A DNA stretch of 64,000 nucleotides from positions 2,914,001 to 2,978,000 of the forward strand of contig NC_079244.1 in the NCBI RefSeq assembly GCF_028009165.1. The letters run 5' to 3'. Origin of the DNA: Akanthomyces muscarius. Its lineage: Eukaryota; Ascomycota; Sordariomycetes; Hypocreales; Cordycipitaceae. The stretch's first letter is position 1, and each line of letters opens with the position of its first letter. Both the position numbers and the translations under genes were made by a program. Positions 50,978 to 62,546 of this stretch are shown piece by piece. Under the pieces are notes generated by a model. That model saw only the letters and a program-made list of their open reading frames with translations, was not told the DNA's origin and did no database searches.

Positions 50978-52755
50978 ATGAAGGCTACTTTCTTCGCCGC
51001 CGCCGCGGCCATGGCTGGTGCCGCCAGCGCTGCCAACCACCGTCACGCTCACCAGATGTTCGCCAAGCGCGGCAACGCTGCCAGCACTGGCTTCCCTGTC
51101 GCTCCCACCGGCACTGGTGACGTCTGCCTCCCTGGCTGCACCACCATCTGGAAGACCATCACCGGCGAGGCCACCCGTATGTGCAATCCTGCCCGGCTAC
51201 GGGTTCGACAACCCGAGGACGACGCAACTAACACGCAGCAGTGGTCCCCGTTAAAGTCACCACCGTGACCTCGACCTCGACCAACACCTCGACTGTGACC
51301 ATCACTCCTACGCCCACCGCCGTCTCGACTCCTGTCCAGACCACAACCGTCATCGTCGTCCCTACCCCCGAGGTTCAGCGCTGCCCTACCCCCGGCACCT
51401 ACACCTTCCCGGCCACGACCATGACCGTCACTGACACCACCACTGTCTGCGGCGCCACCACCACCAAGGTCCCCTCCGGCACCCACACCGTCGGTGGTGT
51501 CACGACCGTTGTCACTACCCTGACGACCGTTACTTGCCCCGTCGCTACCGTCGTCACCTCTGGCGGCGTCACCACCAGCACCATTAGCATGACCGAGTAC
51601 GTCTGCCCTACCGCCGGTACCTACACCATCGGTGCCCACACGACCGCCTGCGAGACCGAGACGGTCATTGTGTACCCCACGCCTACCACCATTGTTCCGG
51701 GCACCTACACCAAGCCCCAGGTTGTCGTGACCGCCACCGAGACCGACTACGTTACCGTCTGCCCCTACACCAGCTCCGGTCTCCCCACCAGCACCCCTAC
51801 TCCTTCCGCCGTCAGCACTCCCGTTCCTGCGCCTGCCAGCAGCACCGCTACTCCCGCCCCCAGCTCTGCTGCTCCTAGCTCTGCCGCCCCCAGCTCTGCT
51901 GCCCCCAGCTCTTCTGCCCCTGCCACTCCCGGCAACAGCAAGACCGAGGTCAAGGGCACCAACGACCACTTCGCCATCACCTACGGCCCCTACGACAGCA
52001 GCTCTGGTAACTGCAAGACTGGCGACCAGGTCAAGAAGGACATTGCTGAGATCAAGAAGGCTGGTTTCCAGGCCGTTCGTATCTACGGCACCGACTGCGA
52101 CACCCTTGTCAACGTCGTTCCCGCTTGCGTTGACCAGGGTCTCCAGGTCATTGCTGGTATCTTCGTCAAGCCCGAAGACGAGTGCTCCATCACCAGCCCC
52201 CAGGTCAAGAAGCAGGTCGACGACCTCGTCTCCATGAACAACTGGGACGCCATCCGCCTGCTTGTTGTCGGCAACGAGTCCATCATGAACAAGGTCTGCT
52301 CTGCCGAGGAGCTTGTCAAGCTCATCAAGGATGTCAAGACCCAGTGCTCCGGCTTTCAGGGCCCCGTCACCATTGCCGAGACGCTCAACATCTGGCAGCA
52401 GAAGGAGGTCTCCGACGCCATCTGCCCCCTCGTCGACGTCGTCGGCGCCAACATCCACGCCATCTTCAACCCCAACGTCGATGCCTCTGGCGCCGGTGAC
52501 TTTGTCAAGCAGCAGATGGACATCCTCGGAGAGATCTGCGGCAAGTACGTCATCAACCTGGAGACTGGCTGGAAGAACGAGGGCGCTTGCAACGGCATCG
52601 CCTGCCCGGGCCCCGATGACCAGAAGAAGGCCATCAGCTCCATCCGCAAGACTTGCGGTGACGCCTCCGTCTTCTTCTCCTTTGACAACGAGTCTTGGAA
52701 GCCCGCCCCTGACCAGAAATGGGGTCTCGGTGCCGTCTTCAACTTCTCCGTGTAA
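50978..52755 (+). CDS. Secreted GH17 beta-1,3-glucanase / glucanosyltransferase (cell wall)
   Basis: Cell-wall beta-1,3-glucan remodelling enzyme. Exons 50978-51176 and 51239-52755; 571 residues. A signal peptide (MKATFFAAAAAMAGAASA) is followed by a possible Kex2 site (MFAKR). Residues about 45-300 form a long Thr/Val-rich extension with repeated cysteine modules (CPTPGTYTFPATTMTV, CPTAGTYTIGAHTTAC, VPGTYTKP) and a Ser/Ala/Pro linker (repeated PSSAA). Both would be heavily O-mannosylated. The GH17 barrel starts at HFAITYGPYDSSSGNC. The catalytic residues are Glu413 in LLVVGNESIMN (acid/base) and Glu508 in VINLETGWKNEG (nucleophile). No GPI signal is seen: the protein ends LGAVFNFSV. Strong codon bias suggests high expression. 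It resembles Scw/Bgl2-type wall glucanases; hydrolase versus transferase activity is not decided. Confidence 0.92.
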
Positions 52756-54027
52756 ATAAAGCCAGTTGTTGCCCAAAGCACATAATTGACATGCCTGCTA
52801 CGCCCCCTCCTCCAGGACGGACGTCCCGTCCTGCCGACTTGTTTATAAGAGCGCAGCAGCCTGCACATTTTTTTCTGGACACTTTATTTGCTGCCGATTA
52901 GTAATGGGGAAAGCCTCGTCAAGTTATTTATAAAAACTTTTTTTTTCCAACCCGTACCAATGTTTATTTCTATTTCTCGTGGAGGCTTTTCGGAGTCGGG
53001 TTCGACCTATGATTCTAATGAACTTGTATGTCGGAAATCTTTCATCATTTTGCTTTCTCTGGTTCTACATAATTTCTAGTGTAATTAGGCGATTTACTTT
53101 TTTTTTGGCTGTAGTAGTCTACTTGCCTCTTATTTAGTCAAATCAACAAGCGCCTTTTTTTGCCCGGTTGCATGGTGACCTGATTTCAATGTGATCCCTT
53201 GACGCCAACTTGCTTGATTCGTACTGAGACAAAAGGGGGAGGTCACCGAGGGTGCTCTTTTGTTTTACATGTTGCCCTTTTTTTTCCAATTTTCTATTTT
53301 TGAGTTTCTAGCTCTAGTTGACCCTTTTTTCTTTTCGTCTCTGTAATGAAGCCAACGGCTGGTGTGACGGCTTCCGGATCAACAGCGGCTTGCGCTGGCT
53401 AAACGTGGCGACTGAAGCGATGGGGTGCATATGGCTATATTTTGTATTTGATGTTCTAATAAGTCATTTCACGGCAAATTGAGCATCATCTGGTTTCTCT
53501 TCTGTACAGCCGTCGCCAATACTTTCCTGACCGGCCACAGGTGTTGCTTGATTAGCCCACCTGTAGCCGTAGTCATGGCATTTATTGCGCGTTCTGGCTT
53601 CTCAGAGATGCCTTTCCTGCGTCTTTGGCAATCTTTCAGCGCCTTCTTCAATAGCTTCCTGTCAAGAAACAGAATTTCAACCTGGCTACACATTCATTGC
53701 CGTACGTTCGGTCCATCTTATGTAATGGCCTTGGTCGTAGAGAGAGAGAAACGTTGGACGAGCCAGGCCCACCAACAGAAAAAATCCAGGCGGAGGGGGG
53801 AAGCCAGAAAAAAAAAGTCGGTTAGTCGCAAAGGCTAGCATCGGATTTGCTCCTTTCTCAATCTTTAAACCCCTTCATCTCCGTGAACGAACCGGATCCT
53901 ACGGACCATTAGGTACTTGATCTAGGATCCTTTCCGTATCCTTCCCTCCCAAGCAGCGGCCCTCTTTCTGGCAGGACAGATTGCTTGCTGCCTCTTCGAG
54001 TCTCCCCTACGTCACACTCTCTCTTCC
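52756..54027. other. 1.27 kb intergenic region, T-rich
   Basis: GH17 3' UTR/terminator (T-runs at 52880-53300) and the upstream region of the Ptc7 gene. No gene is seen. Confidence 0.45.
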
Positions 54028-55471
54028 ATGGCGGCGGCGTCTGCCAGGCTCGCCATTGCGACGCCCCTGTGTACGGCCGCGAATGGTATGTTTCCCCTCT
54101 CCCCCCTCCAAGACTCCCTAGCTTTGCAGCGTCAATTGCGCAGCTCTGGCAACAGGGGCGAAAATCGGCACCCTGCTAACTCGTCGCACAGCACAGGTGA
54201 CGCGCGCGCGGCTTCTTCGACCGCTGTCCTCCTTGTCCAAACGCAGCTCAACGACAACCACCACCACCTCCACGATAGCAGCCACCAAGATGCCTCATCG
54301 CTTCTACTCATCCGCCTCCTCCGCCTCCGCCTCGCCCCCCTCGATACCATCTTCGTCTCCCGCGACACCCGCCAAGAAGCCGCGCTTCTCGTACAACGTC
54401 GCCGCCTCCTTCATCGGCAAGGACCGCCCCTTTGACCCCTCGACGCACGTCTTCCACTTCAACCCCTACAACCGAATACAGCCGCCGCGCGACCGCCGGC
54501 GCTCCTCGCGGCCCGACTCGGGCCACGACGCCTTCTTCGCCTCGCGCGTCAACGAGACGGGCGCCGTGGCCTTTGGCGTCGCCGACGGCGTGGGCGGCTG
54601 GGTCGACTCGGGCGTCGACCCGGCCGACTTTTCCCACGGCTTCTGCGACTACATGGCCTCGGCGGCGTGGGAGCACCAGCCCGCCGGCGCGGAAACGAGC
54701 ACCCGCAGCAGCAGCAGCAGCTCCCCCACCGCGCGCAAGCTGATGCAGATTGGCTACGACGCCATCTGCGCCGACGAGACGGTCCTGGCGGGCGGCAGCA
54801 CCGCCTGCGTCGCCGTCGCCTCGCCCGACGGCCACCTCGACGTCGCCAACCTCGGCGACTCGGGCTTCCTGCAGCTGCGCCTCAACGCCGTGCACAGCTA
54901 CTCGGAGCCGCAGACGCACGCCTTCAACACGCCCTTTCAGCTGTCCATTGTCCCGCCCAGCGTCGCCGCCCGCATGGCCGCCTTTGGCGGCACCCAGCTC
55001 AGCGACCTACCCCGCGACGCCGACGTCACCCAGCACCGCCTGCGCCACGGCGACGTCCTCCTGCTCGCCACCGACGGCGTCCTCGACAACCTCTTCAACC
55101 AGGACATCCTGCGCGTAGCCAGCCGCGTCATGGGCGCCACCGGCGCCTGGACCATGAGCGACGCCGGCCAGGTGCAAATCGCCGACGACCTCGACGCCGT
55201 CATCAGGAGCCCCGTCGCGCCCGCCCAGGCTCCCGGCAGCAGGCGCCAGCAGCACCCCGATCGCCCCGTCACCCTGCAGAGCCTCCTCGCCACGGAGCTC
55301 GTCCTCGCAGCCAAGCGCGCGAGCGTCAACACCAAGCAGGACGGGCCCTTTGCCAAGGAGGTGCAAAAGTACTACCCGCAGGAAAACTGGCACGGCGGCA
55401 AGATTGACGACATTTGCGTCGTCGCCGTCGTCGTCGTGGAGGATCCGGTATCGACCCGAAGCAAGCTATGA
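54028..55471 (+). CDS. PTC7: Ptc7-type mitochondrial PP2C phosphatase
   Basis: Mn/Mg-dependent Ser/Thr phosphatase; yeast Ptc7 acts in the mitochondrial matrix on coenzyme Q synthesis and metabolism. Exons 54028-54085 and 54192-55471; 445 residues. The splice (AATG/GTATGT...CACAG/CA) joins MAAASARLAIATPLCTAAN to AQVTRARLLRPLSSLSKRSS, giving a long Arg/Ser/Ala-rich presequence without acids. The PP2C core has SGHDAFFASRV, then FGVADGVGGWVDSG (metal site), AGGSTACVAVASPDG, VANLGDSGFLQLR, HGDVLLLATDGVLDNLF, and near the end GGKIDDICVVAVVV with the last metal-binding Asp. This short PP2C lacking several insertions is the Ptc7/PPTC7 pattern. A Gly/Pro/Gln insert at about 345-365 (PAQAPGSRRQQ) is lineage-specific. 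Confidence 0.92.
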
Positions 55472-56133
55472 TTAGTTGGATCTTCTCTACCACAGCAGTA
55501 ATGGCTCAGTTCTCGTCTTTTTTTTTCTTTGTGACGTTTCTTGGCTGGTTTTTTTTATACATGGACGTTCTGACGTTTCACTTCTGCGCATTTGGGAGTT
55601 TTGACTGTGGTTTTTTTTTTTTTTTTTTTTTGCTTTTATTAGAACTTTTAGACGGTTGGGCATTTTAAAGACAAAAACGCAAGTATTCGGACGGCATTGC
55701 CCGCATTTAGCCTTCTTTCTCAAATATATATTTTCTTCTCGTCTAAATGCAGGGGTGGATCTGTGGTGTTGGTTACTTTTTTTTTGGCTTATAGAAGTAG
55801 AATCAAGCAACGTACTATCACGAAGGCCTTGGCTCGAGCGGGTGAGCATCTTCGCCGTGGCGAAAGTAACAAGAACAAGGCGTCCGCTAATGTAAGTAAA
55901 TGAAACAGACGAAAAGAAAGTAGCAGGAGATCGAAAATAATCAAAGATCCACCTGGCAAGGGCTCTTGTGCCTGTGTAGCTCGGTGGGATCGGGTGTCGT
56001 TTTCATGATGTCATTGCAGGTCCAGGTCTACCCTGCAACGAGCATTACTCTAATGATCCAGGTGTCAACGTAGACACGACAACTATTGCGGCCAAAAATT
56101 AGCAGACATTCAAAGGCCAATGCCATTGACAGC
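55472..56133. other. Intergenic region with a 21-nt poly(T) tract
   Basis: Ptc7 3' UTR/terminator and upstream region of the carrier gene. A run of 21 T lies at 55611-55631. No gene is seen. Confidence 0.5.
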
Positions 56134-57189
56134 ATGGATGTTTACGTGGTGCGTGTCCTTTTGCCATCTGAAGCACCCAAAGGGGTGCAGTTGCTGACGG
56201 AGCCATCCAGGCGGGCGCCTTCGCTGCTTTTACAGTCGATATGCTGATATACCCGTTTGATACTCTCAAAACGAGACTGCAGAGCCGGGATTACCTCAAG
56301 ACATATGCGCAAGACGGCAAAAATAATGCGCTGGCCCTGCGAGGACTATACCAGGGAATCGGAAGTGTCGTCTTGGTTACGTTGCCCGCAGGTATGTTCG
56401 CCATTGTTTACTTGCCCAAGCGCGCGAAAGCGAGCAGGTGGCTAATGCCAGTGAACTACAGCTGGCGTGTTTTTCTCCACGTACGAACTGTCCAAGACGA
56501 CCATTGCGAAGATATCGTCGGTGCCCTTGCCTGTCGTGCACTCTGTCGCCTCTGCCATGGCAGAGGCAGCCTCGTGCCTGGTGCTTACACCCGCCGAGCT
56601 GATCAAGCAGCATGCGCAGATGATGCAGTCGAATGGCAACAGCAAGAAGACGGGCTCGACATCCTTGAAGGCATTTCGCGCACTATACGAAGCCGGCGTC
56701 GGACGACGGCTTTTTACGGGCTACACGGCGCTCCTGGCGCGGAATCTGCCTCTGACGGCGATGCAGTTTCCCATTTTTGAGCACCTGCGGTCGAAAATAT
56801 GGGCGACTAGGCCGCGACGGGAGCCCGGGCACCAGCGGATCCTGGAGACGGGTGCAATCGCGGGTGCGAGCGCGGCCACTGCCGGTGCCATCGCTGCCTT
56901 CATCACGACCCCCAGCGACGTAGTCAAGACGCGCATGATGCTCTTGACGGGCGGTAGCGAAAACTCTACCGCGTTTGAGAAAGGCGGCACAAGTAGGAAC
57001 ATGGGAGCGCAAAGGCCATGGCGCGTGGCGAAGCAGATTTATCGCGAAAACGGGACAAAGGGCCTCTTTCGAGGCGGCGGTTTGCGGTCGACCTGGACGG
57101 CCGTCGGCAGCGGGCTGTATCTCGGGACGTACGATGCTGCCAAGCTTTGGTTGGGCGGTGGTAAGGATGCGGCTGAGAAATCTGTATAA
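56134..57189 (+). CDS. Mitochondrial carrier (SLC25) protein, probable S-adenosylmethionine carrier type (Pet8-like)
   Basis: Exons 56134-56148, 56211-56391, 56462-57189; 307 residues, normal for the family. The first exon is only 15 bp (MDVYV), joined to AGAFAAFTVDMLIYPFDTLK. Three carrier repeats are visible by their PxD/E-x-x-K signatures: YPFDTLKTRLQS, TPAELIKQHAQM and TPSDVVKTRMML. The repeat ends are LYQGIGSVVLVTLPA, LFTGYTALLARNLPLTAMQF and GLFRGGGLRSTWTAVGSGLY. The short protein with AGVFFSTYE after repeat 1, the PAE signature in repeat 2 and PLTAMQFPIFEHL is most like SAM carriers (Pet8/SLC25A26). These import SAM into the matrix in exchange for SAH. Substrate assignment is by similarity of pattern only; another SLC25 substrate is possible. 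Confidence 0.82.
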
Positions 57190-58703
57190 TACGCTGAGGA
57201 GAAGAGGCAACTCGGTATAAGAGGATAGATAGGTGGCGCAATCTGACACCCGCGGGAATACCCCTCGGATAAAGTTAGTAGTTGGTAAATTGAGATGAGA
57301 TGCAATTCATCGCAGAATTTGGCCTTTCTGGTCTAGTTGTGAGACTGTAGGATTCAAGCCACATGCAGAAGTATCGGCTGAAAAGGCCGGGAACCGTGTC
57401 GGATGTGATTGAACATGCATGCAGCTGCGGCATACTCAGTGGCTGGGACAGGTCCCGAAGTCGCAAGACGAGCGTTCCCCCTCCATAAGCTTAGTCGTGA
57501 TGAATTTGTTTACCGGGAGGGGGGGGGGGGCGGCGTCCCTTCAATAAGTAATAGACTGAGAACAAGTTGCACACAGGCTGCTCCTTCTGGCAGGCACTAG
57601 AGATTAGCGGGCGCACAAGCGATGAGCACTGTCGGCCCCAAGATGGTGTCATTCAGGGACCCTTCAAAGCAATGAGCGCTAACAAGGGGGAAATGCACAA
57701 GCGTAACCGCACCGGCCGACTGACGTGTGGGACTGTTGGACGTCGCATCATTTTTTTCTCTGGCACCTGGCCAGAAGATGTCCATCCAGCCAGTCTGGCG
57801 TAGCGTGGCTCACGCCATACGGGTAAACTCCCACGCTAAACCTTGTTGTTCGTGTTTCTTCGACAGACGAAAAGACCACCTAAGAGCTCCAGTCGTTGGC
57901 GATTTTGCTTGAGATCGAAGAGTCCCGAGTTCTTTGACCCTTGACCCATTCGCTCGACAGCCGTCCCGGCAGACCAATGCAAGGCATCCGTTGTCTCTCC
58001 GCCTTCGCTTGCCCCTCTTCCAAGCATGTATCCGTACCAATAATGCCACTTCATTTTGGCTTGTCGCTAAGCACATGGGCTGAAACCTCATGACCATCGG
58101 TATCGGCACGCACACCAGCGGCAGTCGGCGGCGTTCCCGGACCCGAACCGATGCAGCAAACCCTGTTCAGGCAAGACGGTGACAGGCCCTAGGTGTCCCG
58201 TCTTTTGTCCTTTTCAGTGGCGCTGATCTTTGGAGAATGGCGAAATCGCCCTGCCCAACTGCCTCATACCCATACCCGCACACCCCCTTCCTCGAGTCGC
58301 GTAACCATGGAGGGGCAGCCGTCAGGCTCCAAGCCCCTCGAAATCATCCATCCACACCGCATCCGCCGCCCGCCTCGTAATAATGCGCACCGCATCGGTG
58401 CGTACTGTGACTGTCGGTGACTTGTCCCCGGTTTGCGCCATGGCAAATCCTCCATGCGGTCGATAAAAGCCGTCCTCTTCTCCGCCTGTTTTGCTGGGCT
58501 TATCTTCCTTTACCCTTTCCCCCACACACGTGTAGCTGCGCACCATTTTGCCGTTCGTTTATGGTTTTTCTTTCTTCGGTTTGCTCAATTGAGACTTCGC
58601 CAACTGCACTGGTAAGCGGTCGCAGCTTTTCGCATCTGTACAGCAACATTAGTAGCAATTCGCCTCCGCCAAGCAAATTCCCATCCCCTTCCAACTGCAA
58701 AAA
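57190..58703. other. 1.5 kb intergenic region with a poly(G) tract
   Basis: No gene is seen. A 12-nt G-run lies at 57519-57530, directly after GGGA. The right end is the upstream region of the UPF0643 gene. Confidence 0.45.
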
Positions 58704-59459
58704 ATGGCTGTTCAGCAGGTGGCGACTCTTCTTCCTACCGAACCTCCCAGGCTGGCCAGGGACGTAACCGAGGGCAGTCTCGACGACGTCCAGCCATGGA
58801 GCGAGCCTCGCTTCATCGCGCAGTCCCCGTACACTGAGCTTGCGCACCAGCTGGATCTGACCACGCTTGACTATGAGAATGCGCTGCTGGCCAAGGCGCT
58901 GAGCACTCTCAACGCAACTCACGAGGATTACGCCGTCGCGTCGTACAACGAGTCGTTTAACTGGGCAGAGGTCAAGGCCCGTCTCCAAGCGCTCGTGAGC
59001 ATATACGGCCAGCGGTACCAGGATGCAACTTTTTACATTGTCGCATTCCGCTCGCAAATCAAGCCCAGTACCGATTACAGCCACCTGGGCGAACTCGACA
59101 AGGCAGCCCATCTCGAAGCTATCGAAAGCGGCGGATTTCTCAAGTATGTCGCACACGAAGTCGCCCCCCCGAATCGACCGATGCCGGATGGCCATGGTTA
59201 TCCCTCGCTTCTCATCAAAATTGAGCTGACATCTCGCAGGTATTGGTTCGGCTCCCCGGATTCGGAGCTGCGTAACTTGGCCACATGTCTTTGGCGTTCC
59301 AAGGAAGATGCATTCGCTGGAGGGCGTGGGCCCGCACACAGAAGGGCGGCCATGTCTACCCGGTCGTTGTATGCGTACTGGAAAATCGACCAGCACCGTC
59401 TCACCATCCGCAACAACGCTGAGGACTGGGAGATTGTTCCTTGGACGGACGACGCTTGA
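58704..59459 (+). CDS. UPF0643 family protein, function unknown
   Basis: Exons 58704-59143 and 59240-59459 encode 219 residues. The 96-bp intron (GTATGT donor, GCTGAC branch, CAG acceptor) is a multiple of three and stop-free, so an unspliced reading gives a continuous 251-residue frame. The spliced product restores GGFLKYWFGSPDSELRNLATC, which fits the family better. The protein has a short variable N-terminus (PWSEPRFIAQSPYTELAHQL), a core DYENALLAKALSTLNATHEDYA, and FYIVAFRSQIK. It ends YAYWKIDQHRLTIRNNAEDW followed by EIVPW. The family is widespread in fungi as a single-copy small protein. No catalytic motif is evident, nor any signal peptide or membrane segment. I know of no assigned function. 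Confidence 0.82.
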   Translation: MAVQQVATLLPTEPPRLARDVTEGSLDDVQPWSEPRFIAQSPYTELAHQLDLTTLDYENALLAKALSTLNATHEDYAVASYNESFNWAEVKARLQALVSIYGQRYQDATFYIVAFRSQIKPSTDYSHLGELDKAAHLEAIESGGFLKYVAHEVAPPNRPMPDGHGYPSLLIKIELTSRRYWFGSPDSELRNLATCLWRSKEDAFAGGRGPAHRRAAMSTRSLYAYWKIDQHRLTIRNNAEDWEIVPWTDDA

Positions 59460-60055
59460 GCGGTGAGACTGCGATGTCTGTGAGCATTTTCTGATTCATT
59501 TTTTCTTGGCGAAGCACATTTTTCAGCAGGTTTTTTTTTTTTTTTTGGAGTTGTCGTTCGGTCGCTGCGAATCGTTTTCGCGACTCCATTATTTCATGAT
59601 TTCAAACGAGGATTTGCATTAGAGAAAGCTTGGGTTTGTTGAATTGCGTGCAGAGCGCAAATAAATTCGTCAAAAACCCTAGCTATCGCTATAGATGCTT
59701 TTAAAATAGAGAATACATTTTTTTCCAAAGACGTTAGCAGTGAGATCACTGTTGTTGGGCACAATACCTCGTGCAGTGCTGAGAGACAAGGTCTGCCTTC
59801 CGATGCGATGGTGATGATGGAAAGTGCACGTTACCGTCCCCGCGTTTGAGTAGCTGGCGCCGCCAGACATAGCGCCCCGCATTCTGCCATCCTTGACCGC
59901 CTTCCACCCACAACCGCCCACAAATCCACGCAGGAGCGAAAAAGTTCGATATTCCACGCCAGCGAACACGGTCACCCTTTGTAGCAAACGCCCGGATTCC
60001 CGCCTTGCAACACCACTAACGGGCAGCGCACGATACATCCCTCGAATCCGAAACC
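59460..60055. other. Intergenic region with a 16-nt poly(T) tract
   Basis: UPF0643 3' UTR and eIF3h upstream region. A T-run lies at 59531-59546. No gene is seen. Confidence 0.5.
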
Positions 60056-61267
60056 ATGGCCGACACTACCACCGATGCGCCTCCTCAGGCTGTGCAGGTT
60101 GAAGCTCTCGTGAGTTACTTCATGCCCCACCTCGCGTCGCCTTTCCCCCTCACGCCCGCTAACTTGGTGTGCGACTGTAGGTGATTATGAAGATTGCGAA
60201 GCACTGCTCGACCAACTTCCCCAGCATGGCCACTGGAGCCCTTGTTGGCATGGACCAGAACAACGTTCTCGAGATCACAAACACGTTCCCCTTCCCTACC
60301 GTCGACTCGTCGGCCACCGACAGCCACCAGAACGATATCGCCGCGGCTGCCGCTGCTGCTCCTCGTTCAAAGGCAAACATCACCCACCAGAACGAGATGA
60401 TTCGACACCTCAAGGAAGTCAACATCGATGCCAACAACGTCGGTTTCTACACTAGCGCCACCATGGGCAACTTTGTCAACATGGCTTTGATCGAGAACCT
60501 ATACTTCTACCAGAAGGAGCACAGCGAGACTGTTGCTCTCGTCTACGATACCAGCAGAAGCTCCCAGGGCAACCTGACTCTCCGCGCGTTCCGCCTTACC
60601 AACACTTTTATGAGCGCTTTCAAGGAGAGCAAGTTCTCTACTGAGAGGTACGATGCGGAGCTTGCCGGCAAAATCCTGGCCATCAGTGTACTAACGAATT
60701 CACAGCCTGCAAAAGTCGAAGCTGACGTTCAAGGATATCCTTACTGAGCTCCCCATCACCGTTCACAACTCGCACCTCCTCACCTCGTTCCTCCACCAGA
60801 TTCCCTCCGGTCCCTCAGAAGAAGACCTTGAGGGGCCCACGACGTTGGCGGATCTCGAGCGCGAGCCCATCAACGCTCCTCTCTACCCTAACATCGACAA
60901 CCTCGACGTTTCCGTCGATCCTTATCTGGAGAAGACCTGCGACCTTCTCCTGGAGAGCATTGAGGCGCACTACACCGATATCAACAACTTCCAGTTTTAC
61001 CAGCGCCAGCTTGGTCGCGAGCAGACCAAGATTTCACAATGGCAGGCCAAGCGCAAGGCCGAGAACGCCCAGCGTACTTTGGCGAAGCAGCCCCTCCTCC
61101 CCGAGGATGAGTGGCAAAGGCTGTTCAAGCTGCCCACGGAGCCTAGCCGCCTGGAGGGCATGCTTAACGCGAAGCAGGTTGAGCAGTACGGCAAGCAGGT
61201 CGACGGATTCACGGCCGGTATTACTTCGAAGATGTTTGCTGTTCGGGAGAACCTTCTGCCCCAGTAG
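60056..61267 (+). CDS. EIF3H: Translation initiation factor eIF3 subunit h
   Basis: Non-core subunit of eIF3, kept in filamentous fungi and fission yeast but absent from budding yeast. Exons 60056-60109, 60181-60647, 60706-61267; 360 residues. The protein has an MPN domain: [80 protein letters not shown]. The JAMM metallo-protease pattern is absent, as expected for eIF3h. The second splice gives [20 protein letters not shown]. The C-terminus is helical with [20 protein letters not shown] and [21 protein letters not shown] and ends [10 protein letters not shown]. Introns are GTGAGT/TAG and GTACGA/CAG with a CTAAC branch. Confidence 0.94.
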
Positions 61268-62546
61268 GTTGGGGGCGAAAATTTAACAAGTACAATGGGA
61301 GAAATTACAGCAACATGGATATAGACATTTCTCTGGGCTGCTCATGCATGTCATGAGGGATGAGCGGCAGGGATGAAAACTTGCTGGATTGTGTTGCATT
61401 AGCGGCGTTCCGGAATAAGATGGAATATAATGGCAGTTACAGCCTACCTTTGAACTATTACAAGGACGGCGTCGAGTTGATCTATCGACTGGGGTTGTGT
61501 CTTGTATGAAGTCTGTGCAACAGCGAGTAGCTGAGCTCTAACGAGTTGCTATTTGATAGGTCTAAAGCGCATAAAGTGTGGCTGGAAAACAAGAGCCATC
61601 GCTGGCTGAAAGGCTATGGGCATCGTGCCTTGGCGACTAAACATACTACAAGCTGCGAATGAAGATATTTATGTATAATCTACACGTGTTTCCTCCTGTG
61701 ATTCTCTCACCTCTGCAATGCCGAAGGCTAGTCAGTTATAGCCAAGCACCCGGTTCGCTATTAATACCGCAGCTATGATAGCCGGGCTGTCGCCTGATGG
61801 GCATGCGCACTCGGGCACCTTGAGGGAAGAGAGCAGGCAGGCAATTATTGGGCGTGGCACGGGAGGGGCGGAGACACAAGGTACTTGGCTGTAAAGTAGC
61901 TAGCAACTGAGAGTGGGCGCCATAGTTTTGGGCGGTCCAGTGAGCTCCCGGGGCTGGCCACGTTGGCCGTTGATGTCTGCTGCCGCGGCCACCTACTCGG
62001 CCGCGGCGAGAGATGCATGATTTCATAGCAAGATGCCTAATTCGTGGTATATCTAAGTTGATGGGCCATGAGCTAGACTGGCTGCGCAAGAAGTATAACA
62101 TGCCACTACCCTACCAACCCATTGCTGGCTGCGGTCGTTATCAGAAAGACCCCTAAATAGATGCCCTGTAGCTGCCTGCTCACAGCAGTGGACTGGCGTG
62201 CAGATTTCTGCCCCGCCCCCTCTGTTGGGGCAACGCAAATTTTACCCCTCCATTGGGAGGCGCCACTAATAAAGCCAGGGTACCTGGGCAACAAGTACTG
62301 TCTGCCTGCACGCAGCTTGTACCTCCCTCCCCTCATCGCCTTTTCACCGCCCGCCTGTTCAACCACCGGAATCCGACGCTGCCCCTCTTTGTCCCGCCGC
62401 CTTATTTCTGCGAGCTAGCTAACATTTTTTTTCTCTCTCGTCCTTCCCCTCGATCTTCTTCTCATCCTCTTCATTCCCATCTTTTCATCCTCTCTTCTTC
62501 ATCAATTCCCCCATCAACCTCTTCCTTCACCCTCCCATCACACATC
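61268..62546 (+). promoter_or_regulatory. 1.28 kb upstream of SAH hydrolase, ending in a pyrimidine-rich leader
   Basis: No gene is seen in 61268-62400. From about 62425 to 62519 the sequence is almost pure C/T (TTTTTTTTCTCTCTCGTCC and similar), a typical core promoter/leader of highly expressed filamentous-fungal housekeeping genes. The open frame upstream of 62547 is not family-like, so the ATG at 62547 (context CATCATGTC) is used. Confidence 0.55.

Noticed and set aside
51049..52776. 575-residue antisense frame over the GH17 gene
   Set aside because: Shadow of the strongly biased GH17 codons; low-complexity Gly/Asp/Val composition and no splice or domain support.
62253..62546. N-terminal extension of SAH hydrolase by 98 residues
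   Set aside because: The extension is translated pyrimidine-rich leader (Pro/Ser runs); the family start matches the Met at 62547.
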